A stretch of DNA of 59,245 nt, taken from contig JAMPHD010000015.1 of NCBI GenBank assembly GCA_023663635.1, positions 1-59,245 of the forward strand. The letters are read 5' to 3'. The notes beneath the pieces are model-generated. The model saw nothing but the letters and a program-made list of their open reading frames with translations. It had not been told where the DNA came from and did no database searches. Shown here piece by piece: positions 1 to 7,501 of this stretch. The stretch comes from Acetatifactor muris (GTDB lineage Bacteria; Bacillota; Clostridia; Lachnospirales; Lachnospiraceae). Both the position numbers and the translations under genes were made by a program. The first letter of the stretch is position 1. Each line of letters opens with the position of its first letter.

Positions 1-2
1 AT

Positions 3-242
3 CAAAAAGATCTGGTCTTACGGCAAGGCAAAGAGCATCTGAAGGAGTATTTAAAATTTAAAAAAGCATTTAAAAGAACGTCCGGCGAAAACGGACAGAA
101 AAAAGATGACGGAAAGAATGGCAGAGGGATTGGCGGAAAGAATGGAGAACAAAACCAAAAGACCAAGGATCATATGGGCAGGGCTTGTGATCTTTCTGGG
201 TTTCATGGCCGTCTGTACCGTGGTGGCCAAAGGAATTTATAA
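3..242 (+). CDS. possible 3' end of an upstream gene (partial)
   Basis: The third frame is open from the window edge to a TAA at 240-242, and its first part (around KEHLKEYLKFKKAFKR) looks like an amphipathic protein tail. It would overlap the HlyD-type gene by about 137 bases, which is more than usual. The other two forward frames stop at 40-42 and 59-61, so the real upstream gene could end at any of the three. I do not recognise a family. Confidence 0.2.
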   Translation, partial: QKDLVLRQGKEHLKEYLKFKKAFKRTSGENGQKKDDGKNGRGIGGKNGEQNQKTKDHMGRACDLSGFHGRLYRGGQRNL

Positions 243-1602
243 GACGGGCCTGCCGCGGGTGCAGACCTGCAGACCGGAGAGAGCGGCGCTGTATTATGAG
301 ATAAACGGCGCGGGGGTAGTCCTTCCGGGGGAGACATACGGCGTGTATGTTCCCGAGGGGCTGCGCGTCCGTACCATGCTCGTCAGAGTGGGCGATCTGA
401 TCTCGGAGGGTGACGCGCTGTTTTTAATCGACATGGAGGATTTGGAGGAGCAGATTCTCCTCTTGACGGAGAGACGGGATCATCTGGCGGCTCAGATCAG
501 GGACTTGGACAATGCCGCGGGGAAGGTCAGCCGTGAGAAGAAGAAACTGGAGGAACAACTCTTGGCGGACTATGAGGGAATGGTGGCCGGGCAGGATCTG
601 GAAGTGAACCGGGCGCAACTCGCCATGGACAGCGCGTGGCTTCGCATGGAGAACGCGAGACTGCAGTGGGAGCAGAGCGACCGGACGGGGAGTGATGACG
701 CAGGGGATGTTCCGGCGGGGACTGACGCGGCGGAAGGCAGCGCCATGGAGGATGTCCCGCAGGACGATGCTCTGGGGGAGGATGCCTCCCAAGACCAGTC
801 TGCGGCCCTGCTCAATTACGAACTATATCAGAAAGAGTACGATCAGGCATATATTGCCGTCAGACAGGCCGAGCTCGATCGGGAAGATGCCATCAGAGAT
901 TGGAACCGCAGTCTGGAGGAGGCGAGAGAAAGTATTGGAGCAGAGACTGCCGGACGGGTTCAACTCGCCGGGGAGTTGGCGGCCTGTGAGCGCAGCTTAG
1001 AGAGGCTGCAGAGTCTGAAAGAGGCGGGCGGAGAAGTCTATGCTTTGGAGGCCGGCACTGTCCTCGGTTGTCCCGCGCAGACGGGGACACGCACAGGGGA
1101 CGGAGCCTGTGTGCTGTATACCGGAAAAGGCGATGGCGTGGAGGTGGTCTTGGAGGAAAGCGACGCGCAACTTTTGTCCATCGGAGACAGAGTGACCATA
1201 AAATGCAAGTCCGCGCTCGGAGTCAGCGGACAGGTGGAGGGAACCGTCCGCTATCAGGAGAGTGAGAGCGGGCATAAGACCGTCAGGATCGACGCGGATG
1301 TATCCGACATTCCGGCGGGTCAGACCGTACAGATGCAATACAGCTGCAACAGCGAGATCTATGATATGGTGATCCCGGTGTCAGCCCTTCATGCGGACGG
1401 ACTCACGGAATGGGTATATGTGGTGGAGCCGGTGGAGGGCATTCTGGGCACGGAATACAGGACCCGTAAGATCAATGTGACGGTGCTTGCGCGCAACAGC
1501 GAATACGCGGCGGTCCGCGGCGTGTCCCTGCAGGCGGAGAGCGAGATCATCTCGGGCAGCAATAAGGAGCTCTCGGACAATGTGCCCGTGAGGGTGATGT
1601 AA
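106..1602 (+). CDS. HlyD-type membrane fusion / efflux adaptor protein
   Basis: 498-residue adaptor of the HlyD/RND periplasmic-adaptor family. One membrane helix lies near residues 24-42 and is followed by a biotinyl-lipoyl-like half motif (VRVGDLISEGDALFLID). A long coiled coil at about 110-310 carries an acidic insert near 195-235, then come a second lipoyl half and a beta-barrel region. Such proteins join an inner-membrane transporter to the outside; in Gram-positives they often work with ABC exporters, but no partner is visible here. In-frame ATGs at 118 and 142 each follow a GGAAAG and are alternative starts, none changing the membrane anchor. Substrate unknown. Confidence 0.75.
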   Translation: MTERMAEGLAERMENKTKRPRIIWAGLVIFLGFMAVCTVVAKGIYKTGLPRVQTCRPERAALYYEINGAGVVLPGETYGVYVPEGLRVRTMLVRVGDLISEGDALFLIDMEDLEEQILLLTERRDHLAAQIRDLDNAAGKVSREKKKLEEQLLADYEGMVAGQDLEVNRAQLAMDSAWLRMENARLQWEQSDRTGSDDAGDVPAGTDAAEGSAMEDVPQDDALGEDASQDQSAALLNYELYQKEYDQAYIAVRQAELDREDAIRDWNRSLEEARESIGAETAGRVQLAGELAACERSLERLQSLKEAGGEVYALEAGTVLGCPAQTGTRTGDGACVLYTGKGDGVEVVLEESDAQLLSIGDRVTIKCKSALGVSGQVEGTVRYQESESGHKTVRIDADVSDIPAGQTVQMQYSCNSEIYDMVIPVSALHADGLTEWVYVVEPVEGILGTEYRTRKINVTVLARNSEYAAVRGVSLQAESEIISGSNKELSDNVPVRVM

Positions 1603-1620
1603 TTATATTTACATAATAGG

Positions 1621-1649
1621 TTGTTTTGTAGCTGGAATTTGCCTATAAT
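1621..1649 (+). promoter_or_regulatory. sigma-A promoter of the phd/doc remnant
   Basis: TTGTTT, 17 bases, then a perfect TATAAT at 1644-1649, followed by an AGAGGTG ribosome-site-like stretch at 1661-1667. The spacing fits a housekeeping promoter for the Phd/Doc locus. Confidence 0.6.
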
Positions 1650-1696
1650 ATAATTGAAAGAGAGGTGCATATAGAATAACAATAGATACAAATACG

Positions 1697-1909
1697 ATGA
1701 TTTCAATTACAGAAGCGAATCAAAATTTTTCAAAAGTAGTTGATGAACACGGAACGGCGGTTATTCTGAAAAATAATGTGCCAAGATATCTTGTTATTGA
1801 TTTTAGCAAAGCGGAAAAGGAGAAAGTTGCCGGTAATGAAGATGTCTTTGCAATATCTGAACGGTTAATAAAGCAAAATATGGAAGCATATGAGGTCCTT
1901 GCAAAATGA
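1697..1909 (+). pseudogene. Phd/YefM-type antitoxin, probably damaged at its start
   Basis: 70 residues of the Phd/YefM antitoxin family, which binds a toxin partner and represses the shared promoter. ISITEANQNFSKV and AVILKNNVPRYLVIDF are typical. Family members usually have about 10 residues before the first Met seen here, and the reading frame does continue upstream (…ITIDTNT). The ribosome site at 1661-1667 would serve a start near 1676, but that codon is ATA. The FSKV-VDEHG junction also seems about three residues short. The stop overlaps the toxin ATG (ATGA). A weak start at 1697 could still be used, so calling it broken is an inference. Confidence 0.6.
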
Positions 1910-2131
1910 TTATTTTAAGCAAGGAAACAGGTATTAAAACTTCATGCAGATTTAATCAAAACCACCGGAGGAAGCCACGGTATTCGTGATGAAGGTATGT
2001 TGGACATGGCGTTAAATAATCCTTTTCAATCATTTGATGGAAGAGAGCTTTACCCAAGCATTCTTGCGTTAGCATCCGGTAATATTGATGAAAAAGAAAT
2101 TTTACAATGGATTATTGAACATCAAAAATAA
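1906..2131 (+). pseudogene. Doc/Fic-family toxin remnant (frameshift plus deleted Fic core)
   Basis: Starts at the ATGA overlap with the antitoxin as MIILSKE, then an extra A near 1925-1930 shifts the frame. In the next frame the sequence reads VLKLHADLIKTTGGSHGIRD, then GMLDMALNNPFQSFDGRELY, typical of Doc. It then jumps straight to ILALASGNIDEKEILQWI at the C-terminus. The central Fic motif (H-x-F-x-D-G-N-K-R) that transfers phosphate to EF-Tu is absent, about 45-50 residues. No functional toxin can be made. Confidence 0.85.
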
Positions 2132-2270
2132 CTGAATAAGTACTACGGCATCAGAACGTATAGAAACCAATCTAACCACAAACAACGCGCGTGAAAGTAT
2201 CGGACTTGTGAGAGTATTTGTGGTAAAATCGGATGTGCCGATAAAAATGAATTTTTTATGGAGGACTGTT

Positions 2271-2689
2271 ATGGGAAACCTTTGGACGGAAATACCGGAG
2301 CAGATCAAATCTGTTTCAAATGATATTTATTTGAGTGTCAATGCCCCTGCCGAACTTTCGGAGATACAGCTTTTGGAAGAAACCATAGGCGTAAAACTCC
2401 CGAGTGCTTTTTGTGAATATTTATCTACATTAAACGGACAGAAAAATACGGAAGAAGACACCAGAGACAGAAATGCGGAAATTCCTTTGCTCGGTTATAT
2501 CTTGACTGCGATCCTGGAGTAAACGGGACATATGGACAAGTGTTTATCTGGGACTCCGGCATGGACTATGAAAGTGTTGTCGCGGATACGTTTGAAGATT
2601 TTGCCAAGGGACTTTTGGACAGACTGTCCGCAAAAGAGTTTGAGGTCACGGAATTTGGGACGATTGAATTTAAAGATTATTATATATAG
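2271..2689 (+). pseudogene. SMI1/KNR4 (SUKH) family gene, frameshifted and internally deleted
   Basis: SUKH proteins are often immunity proteins of contact-dependent toxins. The start at 2271 has an ATGGAGGA ribosome site. The N-half (LPSAFCEYLSTLNGQ) is in one frame and ends at TAA 2520-2522. The C-half (DPGVNGTYGQVFIWDSGMDY, then ADTFEDFAKGLLDRL) is in the next frame and ends at 2689. The junction near 2500 also lacks the middle strands expected between the two halves, so a deletion and a frameshift coincide. No toxin gene lies beside it. Non-functional unless frameshifting occurs. Confidence 0.75.
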
Positions 2690-2718
2690 CGGTTTATACG
2701 GGAAAGGAGCGGTTCCCT

Positions 2719-3117
2719 TTAAATTTTTACTCCTTCAGAATCTAAAAATTGTGCCGCGGTCATGCATTTAGGATGTTCTGAATCTAAACTCAAAAAATCT
2801 TTGTCGCCGGTAAGGATAATGTCAATATTATAAAGTATGGCGGCATTTAGGATAGGTTGGTCATTGGCATCCCGTATCTTTTTTTGTATATAAGGCGTTG
2901 CAGGGATCAGCTCAAAAGATAATTCTGTTAGTAACGCCTCTGCATCAGGCAGAGTTCGAGGTGCTTTTCTGTTTAGAACTTCCCGAAATTCCGTCAGGTT
3001 TTGGTCACATAGGACCAGGTCATGGTTTTCTGTGGTATATATTAATGCTTTTGCAGGTTTTGAATGTGGAAACAACACAGCTGAAATTAGAATATTTGTA
3101 TCTGCAAGTATTTTCAT
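2719..3117 (-). CDS. PIN-domain toxin of a toxin-antitoxin pair
   Basis: 132 residues of the PIN-family putative toxin group (VapC-like RNases). The N-terminal ILADTNILISAV supplies the first acidic residue. Conserved acids follow around FREVLNRKAP, IRDANDQPILNAAI and ILTGDKDFL, matching the metal-binding PIN pocket. It follows the AbrB-type antitoxin by 14 bases on the same strand, as in a TA operon with the antitoxin first. No frame damage is visible, unlike the two neighbouring small loci. Confidence 0.85.
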   Translation of the reverse strand: MKILADTNILISAVLFPHSKPAKALIYTTENHDLVLCDQNLTEFREVLNRKAPRTLPDAEALLTELSFELIPATPYIQKKIRDANDQPILNAAILYNIDIILTGDKDFLSLDSEHPKCMTAAQFLDSEGVKI

Positions 3118-3131
3118 TCAGTCCCCTTTCT

Positions 3132-3395
3132 TCAAGTATCTTGCGACATCTCTTTGCGCACTTCATCAACCAATGTCTGTACGTCGTCTTCATCATATAC
3201 ACCCATCTGTTCCGCAACGCCTTTAAATGCGTTTTGTGCCCTGTAAATTGCTTGGGCGGAGGCATTGTTGATGACCACTTCTCCGTTTGGTTTTCGGATA
3301 AACAGGACTTTATCACCTGATTTCAGACCGAGCAGACGGCGTATTTCCACTGGTACGGTGATCTGTCCATTGGCAGAAATTTTGGCTAAATTCAT
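3132..3395 (-). CDS. AbrB/MazE/SpoVT-type antitoxin
   Basis: SpoVT-AbrB DNA-binding domain at the N-terminus (AKISANGQITVPVEIRRLLG, KSGDKVLFI) with a C-terminal acidic tail for toxin binding. An ATG lies three codons upstream (3404), but it is one base from the AGGAAAGG ribosome site. The ATG at 3395 sits about 10 bases from it and is preferred, giving 87 residues. It is likely to neutralise the downstream PIN protein and to repress its own promoter. A 7-base-arm palindrome lies upstream at 3448-3465. Confidence 0.85.
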   Translation of the reverse strand: MNLAKISANGQITVPVEIRRLLGLKSGDKVLFIRKPNGEVVINNASAQAIYRAQNAFKGVAEQMGVYDEDDVQTLVDEVRKEMSQDT

Positions 3396-3447
3396 ATAAA
3401 TCATCCTTTCCTGATACAGTGCAGCCTATTATAAGCGAAACACAGAA

Positions 3448-3465
3448 TTCTTGAGATTTCAAGAA
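3448..3465. promoter_or_regulatory. palindrome upstream of the AbrB/PIN pair, candidate operator
   Basis: TTCTTGA-GATT-TCAAGAA, perfect 7-base arms with a 4-base centre. It lies about 15 bases upstream of a minus-strand TATAAT (3433-3428) that would be the pair's -10 box, so it covers the -35 region. Autoregulation is inferred from the family. Confidence 0.4.
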
Positions 3466-3596
3466 AACTTTAGATTCTTATAAATAGTATATCCCAACCG
3501 GAGAAAAAGTAAATGCTTTTTCGCATATTTTATAATTTATTGTTTGATTCCAATATCCCGCCGTCCGGTTTTTTGGTGGACTTTGTCGGGCGGCTG

Positions 3597-3605
3597 TGTT
3601 ATACT
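3597..3605 (+). promoter_or_regulatory. extended -10 promoter of gltX
   Basis: TGT-TATACT at 3597-3605, an extended -10 element 38 bases before the gltX start. TTGTCG upstream is only 11 bases away and TTGGTG is 21, so there is no well-placed -35. Confidence 0.4.
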
Positions 3606-3643
3606 TTCGTTAATATTTGAGATTTGAGGAGGAAGATCATCAT

Positions 3644-5107
3644 ATGACCAAGATTAGGACGCGCTACGCACCGAGCCCCACCGGGCGTATGCATGTGGGA
3701 AATCTTCGCTCGGCGCTGTATGAGTTTTTGATCGCCAAACATGCCAGCGGAGATTTTATGTTGCGCATTGAGGACACGGATCAGGAGAGATTCGTGGAGG
3801 GCGCCACCGAGATCATCTATCACACGTTGGCGGAGACGGGCTTAGTCCATGACGAGGGGCCGGACAAGGACGGCGGCGTGGGACCCTATGTGCAGAGCGA
3901 GCGCATGAAGACGGGTATCTATATGCGGCATGCCCTGGAACTGATCGATAAGGGAGAGGCCTATTATTGTTTCTGTGACAGAGAGAGACTGGCGGGACTC
4001 AAGACGGAGGTAGTGGAAGGCAAGGAGATCAGCATCTATGACAAGCACTGTCTGTCGCTTTCCAAGGAGGAAGTGGAGGCCAATCTGGCGGCGGGTAAAC
4101 CCTTTGTCATCCGCCAGAACATTCCCAACGAGGGCAGTACCACTTTTCATGATGAGCTCTACGGAGACATCACCGTGGAGAACGCGGAGTTGGATGATAT
4201 GATCCTGATCAAATCCGACGGCTATCCCACTTATAATTTTGCCAATGTGGTGGACGATCACACCATGAATATCACGCATGTAGTGCGGGGAAACGAGTAT
4301 CTTTCCTCCTCGCCCAAATATCAGAGGCTCTATGACGCCTTCGGCTGGCAGAGTCCGGTGTACATTCATCTGCCCCTGATCACGGATGAGAATCACAAGA
4401 AACTCTCCAAGAGGAGCGGACATTCCTCCTTTGAGGATCTGTTGGAGCAGGGATTCGTAACGGAGGCCGTGGTAAACTATATCGCGCTCCTGGGTTGGAG
4501 CCCGGAGGACAATCGGGAGATCTTCTCTTTGGAGGAACTGATACGGGAGTTTGACTATCACCGCATCAGCAAATCCCCCGCCGTGTTTGACATGGTGAAA
4601 CTTCGTTGGATGAACGGCGAGTATATCAAGGCCATGGATTTTGACCTGTTTTATGAGAAGGCCGAGCCCTATCTGAAGGCCGTGCTGCACAGGGATTTGG
4701 ATCTGGTGAAGATCGCCGCCATGGTGAAGACGAGGATCGAGGTATTCCCGGACATCGCGGCTCATGTGGATTTCTTTGAGGAGCTGCCCGAGTATGACGT
4801 GGAGATGTACACCCACAAAAAGATGAAGACCAACTTGGAGACATCGCTGCAGGTGTTGCGGGATGTTCTGCCGATTCTGGAGGCGCAGGAGGATTACAGT
4901 AATGACGGGCTGTACGGGACGCTTTCGCAATACGTGGAGGAGAAAGGGGTAAAGAACGGCTATGTAATGTGGCCCATCCGCACCGCCGTCTCCGGCAAAC
5001 AGATGACTCCCGCCGGCGCCACCGAGATCATGGAGGTGCTGGGCAAAGAGGAGAGTCTGGCGCGTATCCGGAAAGGAATCGAACTGTTAGAGCATGCCGC
5101 GGGCTGA
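3644..5107 (+). CDS. gltX: glutamyl-tRNA synthetase
   Basis: Charges tRNA-Glu (and, where GatCAB operates, also tRNA-Gln) with glutamate in the cytoplasm. Class I signature HVGN (variant of HIGH) at residues 17-20 within [19 protein letters not shown], and KLSKR (variant of KMSKS) near residue 255. 487 residues, normal for the family. The frame is open back to a TTG at 3617, but that codon precedes the GAGGAGG ribosome site, so ATG 3644 is the start. Its last 14 bases overlap the helicase gene, suggesting coupled translation. Confidence 0.95.
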   Translation: MTKIRTRYAPSPTGRMHVGNLRSALYEFLIAKHASGDFMLRIEDTDQERFVEGATEIIYHTLAETGLVHDEGPDKDGGVGPYVQSERMKTGIYMRHALELIDKGEAYYCFCDRERLAGLKTEVVEGKEISIYDKHCLSLSKEEVEANLAAGKPFVIRQNIPNEGSTTFHDELYGDITVENAELDDMILIKSDGYPTYNFANVVDDHTMNITHVVRGNEYLSSSPKYQRLYDAFGWQSPVYIHLPLITDENHKKLSKRSGHSSFEDLLEQGFVTEAVVNYIALLGWSPEDNREIFSLEELIREFDYHRISKSPAVFDMVKLRWMNGEYIKAMDFDLFYEKAEPYLKAVLHRDLDLVKIAAMVKTRIEVFPDIAAHVDFFEELPEYDVEMYTHKKMKTNLETSLQVLRDVLPILEAQEDYSNDGLYGTLSQYVEEKGVKNGYVMWPIRTAVSGKQMTPAGATEIMEVLGKEESLARIRKGIELLEHAAG

Positions 5108-7160
5108 GGATCATAACAGGACTCCGCAGGAGGAACAGTTTCTCGCGGGGTTGAACGCGTCACAGCGCAGAGCCGTGGCGCAGGGGGAGGGGCCCGCGTT
5201 GGTGTTGGCGGGCCCCGGCTCCGGCAAGACTACCGTCATAGTCAGACGAATTCTGTATCTCATTCAAATACGACATGTCCCGCCGGAGGAGATTCTGGTG
5301 GTCACATTCACCAAAGACGCCGCTCTGTCCATGCAGCAGCGGTTCTTAAGCCGGGCGGGCAGTGTTTGTCCCGTGGTCTTCGGCACTTTTCATTCCATCT
5401 TTTATCACATATTGTTACAATCCCGATATTGGGGCAATGACACCAAAATCTTAAGCACATCCCGCAAGAAACACATCATCATGGATCTGTTGAGGGCATA
5501 CGGACCCGATTCGCAGGGGCGATATGACCGGGATACACTGGAAAGTGACGCGGAAGTCATTCTGGAGGCCGTCAGCTATTATAAAAATACCATGGATTCG
5601 GAGACTGCCGCAAGGCGGATGCATATCGGCAGGAGGGAATCTTTCCGGGAGATCTTTGAGGAGTATCGCAGGCGCTGCAGGGCGGAGGGCGGCCTGGATT
5701 TTGACGACATGGTCTATGAGTGCGGCAAATTCCTGCAGGAGGATGAGGCGGGGCGGCGATATTGGCAGGACCGTTTCCGGTATATTCTGATAGACGAGTT
5801 TCAGGATATCAATCCTCTGCAATATGAGGTGGTGAAAATCCTGGGGGAGAGACACCACAATCTGTTCGCGGTGGGAGATGATGACCAGTCCATCTACGGT
5901 TTTCGCGGTTCCGGGCCGGAGTGTCTGAGGCGGTTCGCGGAGGAGTACGGAGCGGAGCAGATTTTGTTAAATATCAATTACAGGAGCACAAAAGAGATCG
6001 TGTCTGCGGCAGAACGGGTCATCCGCGAGAATCAAAACCGTTTTGCCAAAGACTGTGTGGCGGCTCAAAATGAAGGAAATAATTCAAAAAACGGAAAAAA
6101 TTCAAAAAACGACGTAATTCTGCATAGTTTTGAAAATGTGCATCAGGAAATGCAATATTTGGTGAAGGAACTGCAGGATTTGCTGCAGAAACATCCGCAG
6201 GAGAGCTGTGGCGTGCTGTTCCGCACCAACAGCGGGATGCAGATATTGGCGTCTCTCCTCACCCGGGAGGGCATCCCCTATCGGATGAAAGAGCAGACCG
6301 GAGGACCCTATGAGCATTTCATCGCGGAGGACATCATGGCCTATCTGAAACTGGCGGCCGGAGACAGGAGGCGGGAATTGTTTCTGAGGATCGCGAACCG
6401 CCCGCTGAGATACATCAGCCGCGACAGTCTGGGAGAGAGGGATATGGTGGATCTGCGGGAATTGCGGAACCGGTATCTTCAGAGGGGACGGCGCGGAGAT
6501 GACAGGATCGCCGCCTCTGTTCTGAGACTGGAGCAGCAGTTACGGAGCATGAGCGCTCTGTCTCCGGCCACCGCCATATTATATCTGTGCAGAGCGGTGG
6601 GCTATGAGGACTATCTGAGACAGCGAAAGGGCGCGGACAGGCATCTGGCGGAGTGGCTCGCGCTGTTGGAATTCCTGCGGGAGGATGCCCGCGCGTATGA
6701 CAATGTGTGGGAGTGGGAGAGAGCGCAGAAAGCGAAAGATGTGGGGATGCGCGCGCAAAATAACGCCGTCCGGGAAGATACGGTTACGGAAAATACCGTT
6801 CGGACGGCGGAGCAAAATTCGGCTGTCATTCGGCTGATGACGGTACATGCCTCCAAGGGCTTGGAGTTTGACCGGGTTTATATGCCGGACTGCAATGAGA
6901 AAATCTATCCCCACGGCAGTCTGCCGGATGCCGGGGCGGTGGAGGAAGAGCGGAGGATCTTCTATGTGGGCATCACCAGAGCCCGAAAGCATCTGGAGTT
7001 TCTCTGTACCCACGGTACCAAAGAACGCCCCGTATTGTTGTCCCGATTCTTAAATCCGATCTTGGATCACTCGTCGATCAATTCGTCAAATTCACAATTG
7101 TCCAGATATTCATCGAACGCGTCCACAACCTTTTCGTATTCCTCATCGTCGTCGATATAG
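5094..7160 (+). CDS. UvrD/PcrA/Rep-type ATP-dependent DNA helicase
   Basis: Superfamily 1A 3'-5' helicase of 688 residues. Walker A GPGSGKTT near residue 40, Walker [15 protein letters not shown], motif [15 protein letters not shown], motif [19 protein letters not shown] and motif [21 protein letters not shown] are all intact. Its role is DNA unwinding in repair or recombination. The last 31 codons run into the convergent DUF1292 gene (94-base overlap) and encode a Ser-rich tail made by reading that acidic gene backwards. It overlaps gltX by 14 bases. Confidence 0.92.
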   Translation: MPRAEDHNRTPQEEQFLAGLNASQRRAVAQGEGPALVLAGPGSGKTTVIVRRILYLIQIRHVPPEEILVVTFTKDAALSMQQRFLSRAGSVCPVVFGTFHSIFYHILLQSRYWGNDTKILSTSRKKHIIMDLLRAYGPDSQGRYDRDTLESDAEVILEAVSYYKNTMDSETAARRMHIGRRESFREIFEEYRRRCRAEGGLDFDDMVYECGKFLQEDEAGRRYWQDRFRYILIDEFQDINPLQYEVVKILGERHHNLFAVGDDDQSIYGFRGSGPECLRRFAEEYGAEQILLNINYRSTKEIVSAAERVIRENQNRFAKDCVAAQNEGNNSKNGKNSKNDVILHSFENVHQEMQYLVKELQDLLQKHPQESCGVLFRTNSGMQILASLLTREGIPYRMKEQTGGPYEHFIAEDIMAYLKLAAGDRRRELFLRIANRPLRYISRDSLGERDMVDLRELRNRYLQRGRRGDDRIAASVLRLEQQLRSMSALSPATAILYLCRAVGYEDYLRQRKGADRHLAEWLALLEFLREDARAYDNVWEWERAQKAKDVGMRAQNNAVREDTVTENTVRTAEQNSAVIRLMTVHASKGLEFDRVYMPDCNEKIYPHGSLPDAGAVEEERRIFYVGITRARKHLEFLCTHGTKERPVLLSRFLNPILDHSSINSSNSQLSRYSSNASTTFSYSSSSSI

Positions 7161-7384
7161 TCCAACTTGGGCTCTTCGTTGGAATCGTCGGGATTTTCGC
7201 TGTAGCGGTAGAACCATACCTCGCCGTCCTCGTTCTCCCCGTTCTCATTCAGGGGCAAAAGCGCGATATAATCCCTTTTTTCCACGGTGATGATGGTGAT
7301 GACGGCGCAGTTTACCAGGGTGCCGTCCTCCAAGTCCAATTCCACTGTCATTTCCTCATCTTCATAATCATTTTTGGCTGCCAT
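7067..7384 (-). CDS. DUF1292 family protein
   Basis: Acidic protein of 105 residues, a family widespread in Clostridia and of unknown biochemical role. Typical features are the MTVELDLEDGT start of the domain, YIALLPL, GEVWFYRY and an Asp/Glu-rich C-terminus. An ATG at 7411 is possible, but the GGAAGGGAG ribosome site lies between it and ATG 7384, which I take as the start. Convergent with the helicase and overlapping its 3' end by 94 bases. Confidence 0.88.
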   Translation of the reverse strand: MAAKNDYEDEEMTVELDLEDGTLVNCAVITIITVEKRDYIALLPLNENGENEDGEVWFYRYSENPDDSNEEPKLDYIDDDEEYEKVVDAFDEYLDNCEFDELIDE

Positions 7385-7440
7385 GTCGGTCTCCCTTCCA
7401 TCAATTTTCATAAAATAGTGTCCAATTCAATTATAATTGC

Positions 7441-7469
7441 TTGTGGTTTCGGGCGCAATACTATATAAT
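7441..7469 (+). promoter_or_regulatory. promoter of the GH13 gene
   Basis: TTGTGG, 17 bases, perfect TATAAT at 7464-7469. It is followed by AGGAGG at 7491-7496 and the start codon at 7502. Confidence 0.7.
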
Positions 7470-7501
7470 GAAAATATCTGACAAATTATGAGGAGGCTGT
7501 G

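Noticed and set aside
3583..3605. TTGTCG plus TATACT as a full gltX promoter
   Set aside because: Spacer is only 11 bases; kept only as an extended -10.
3842..4930. 362-residue open frame opposite gltX
   Set aside because: His/Leu/Gln-rich composition of an antisense shadow, no ribosome site, no family; gltX on the other strand is certain.
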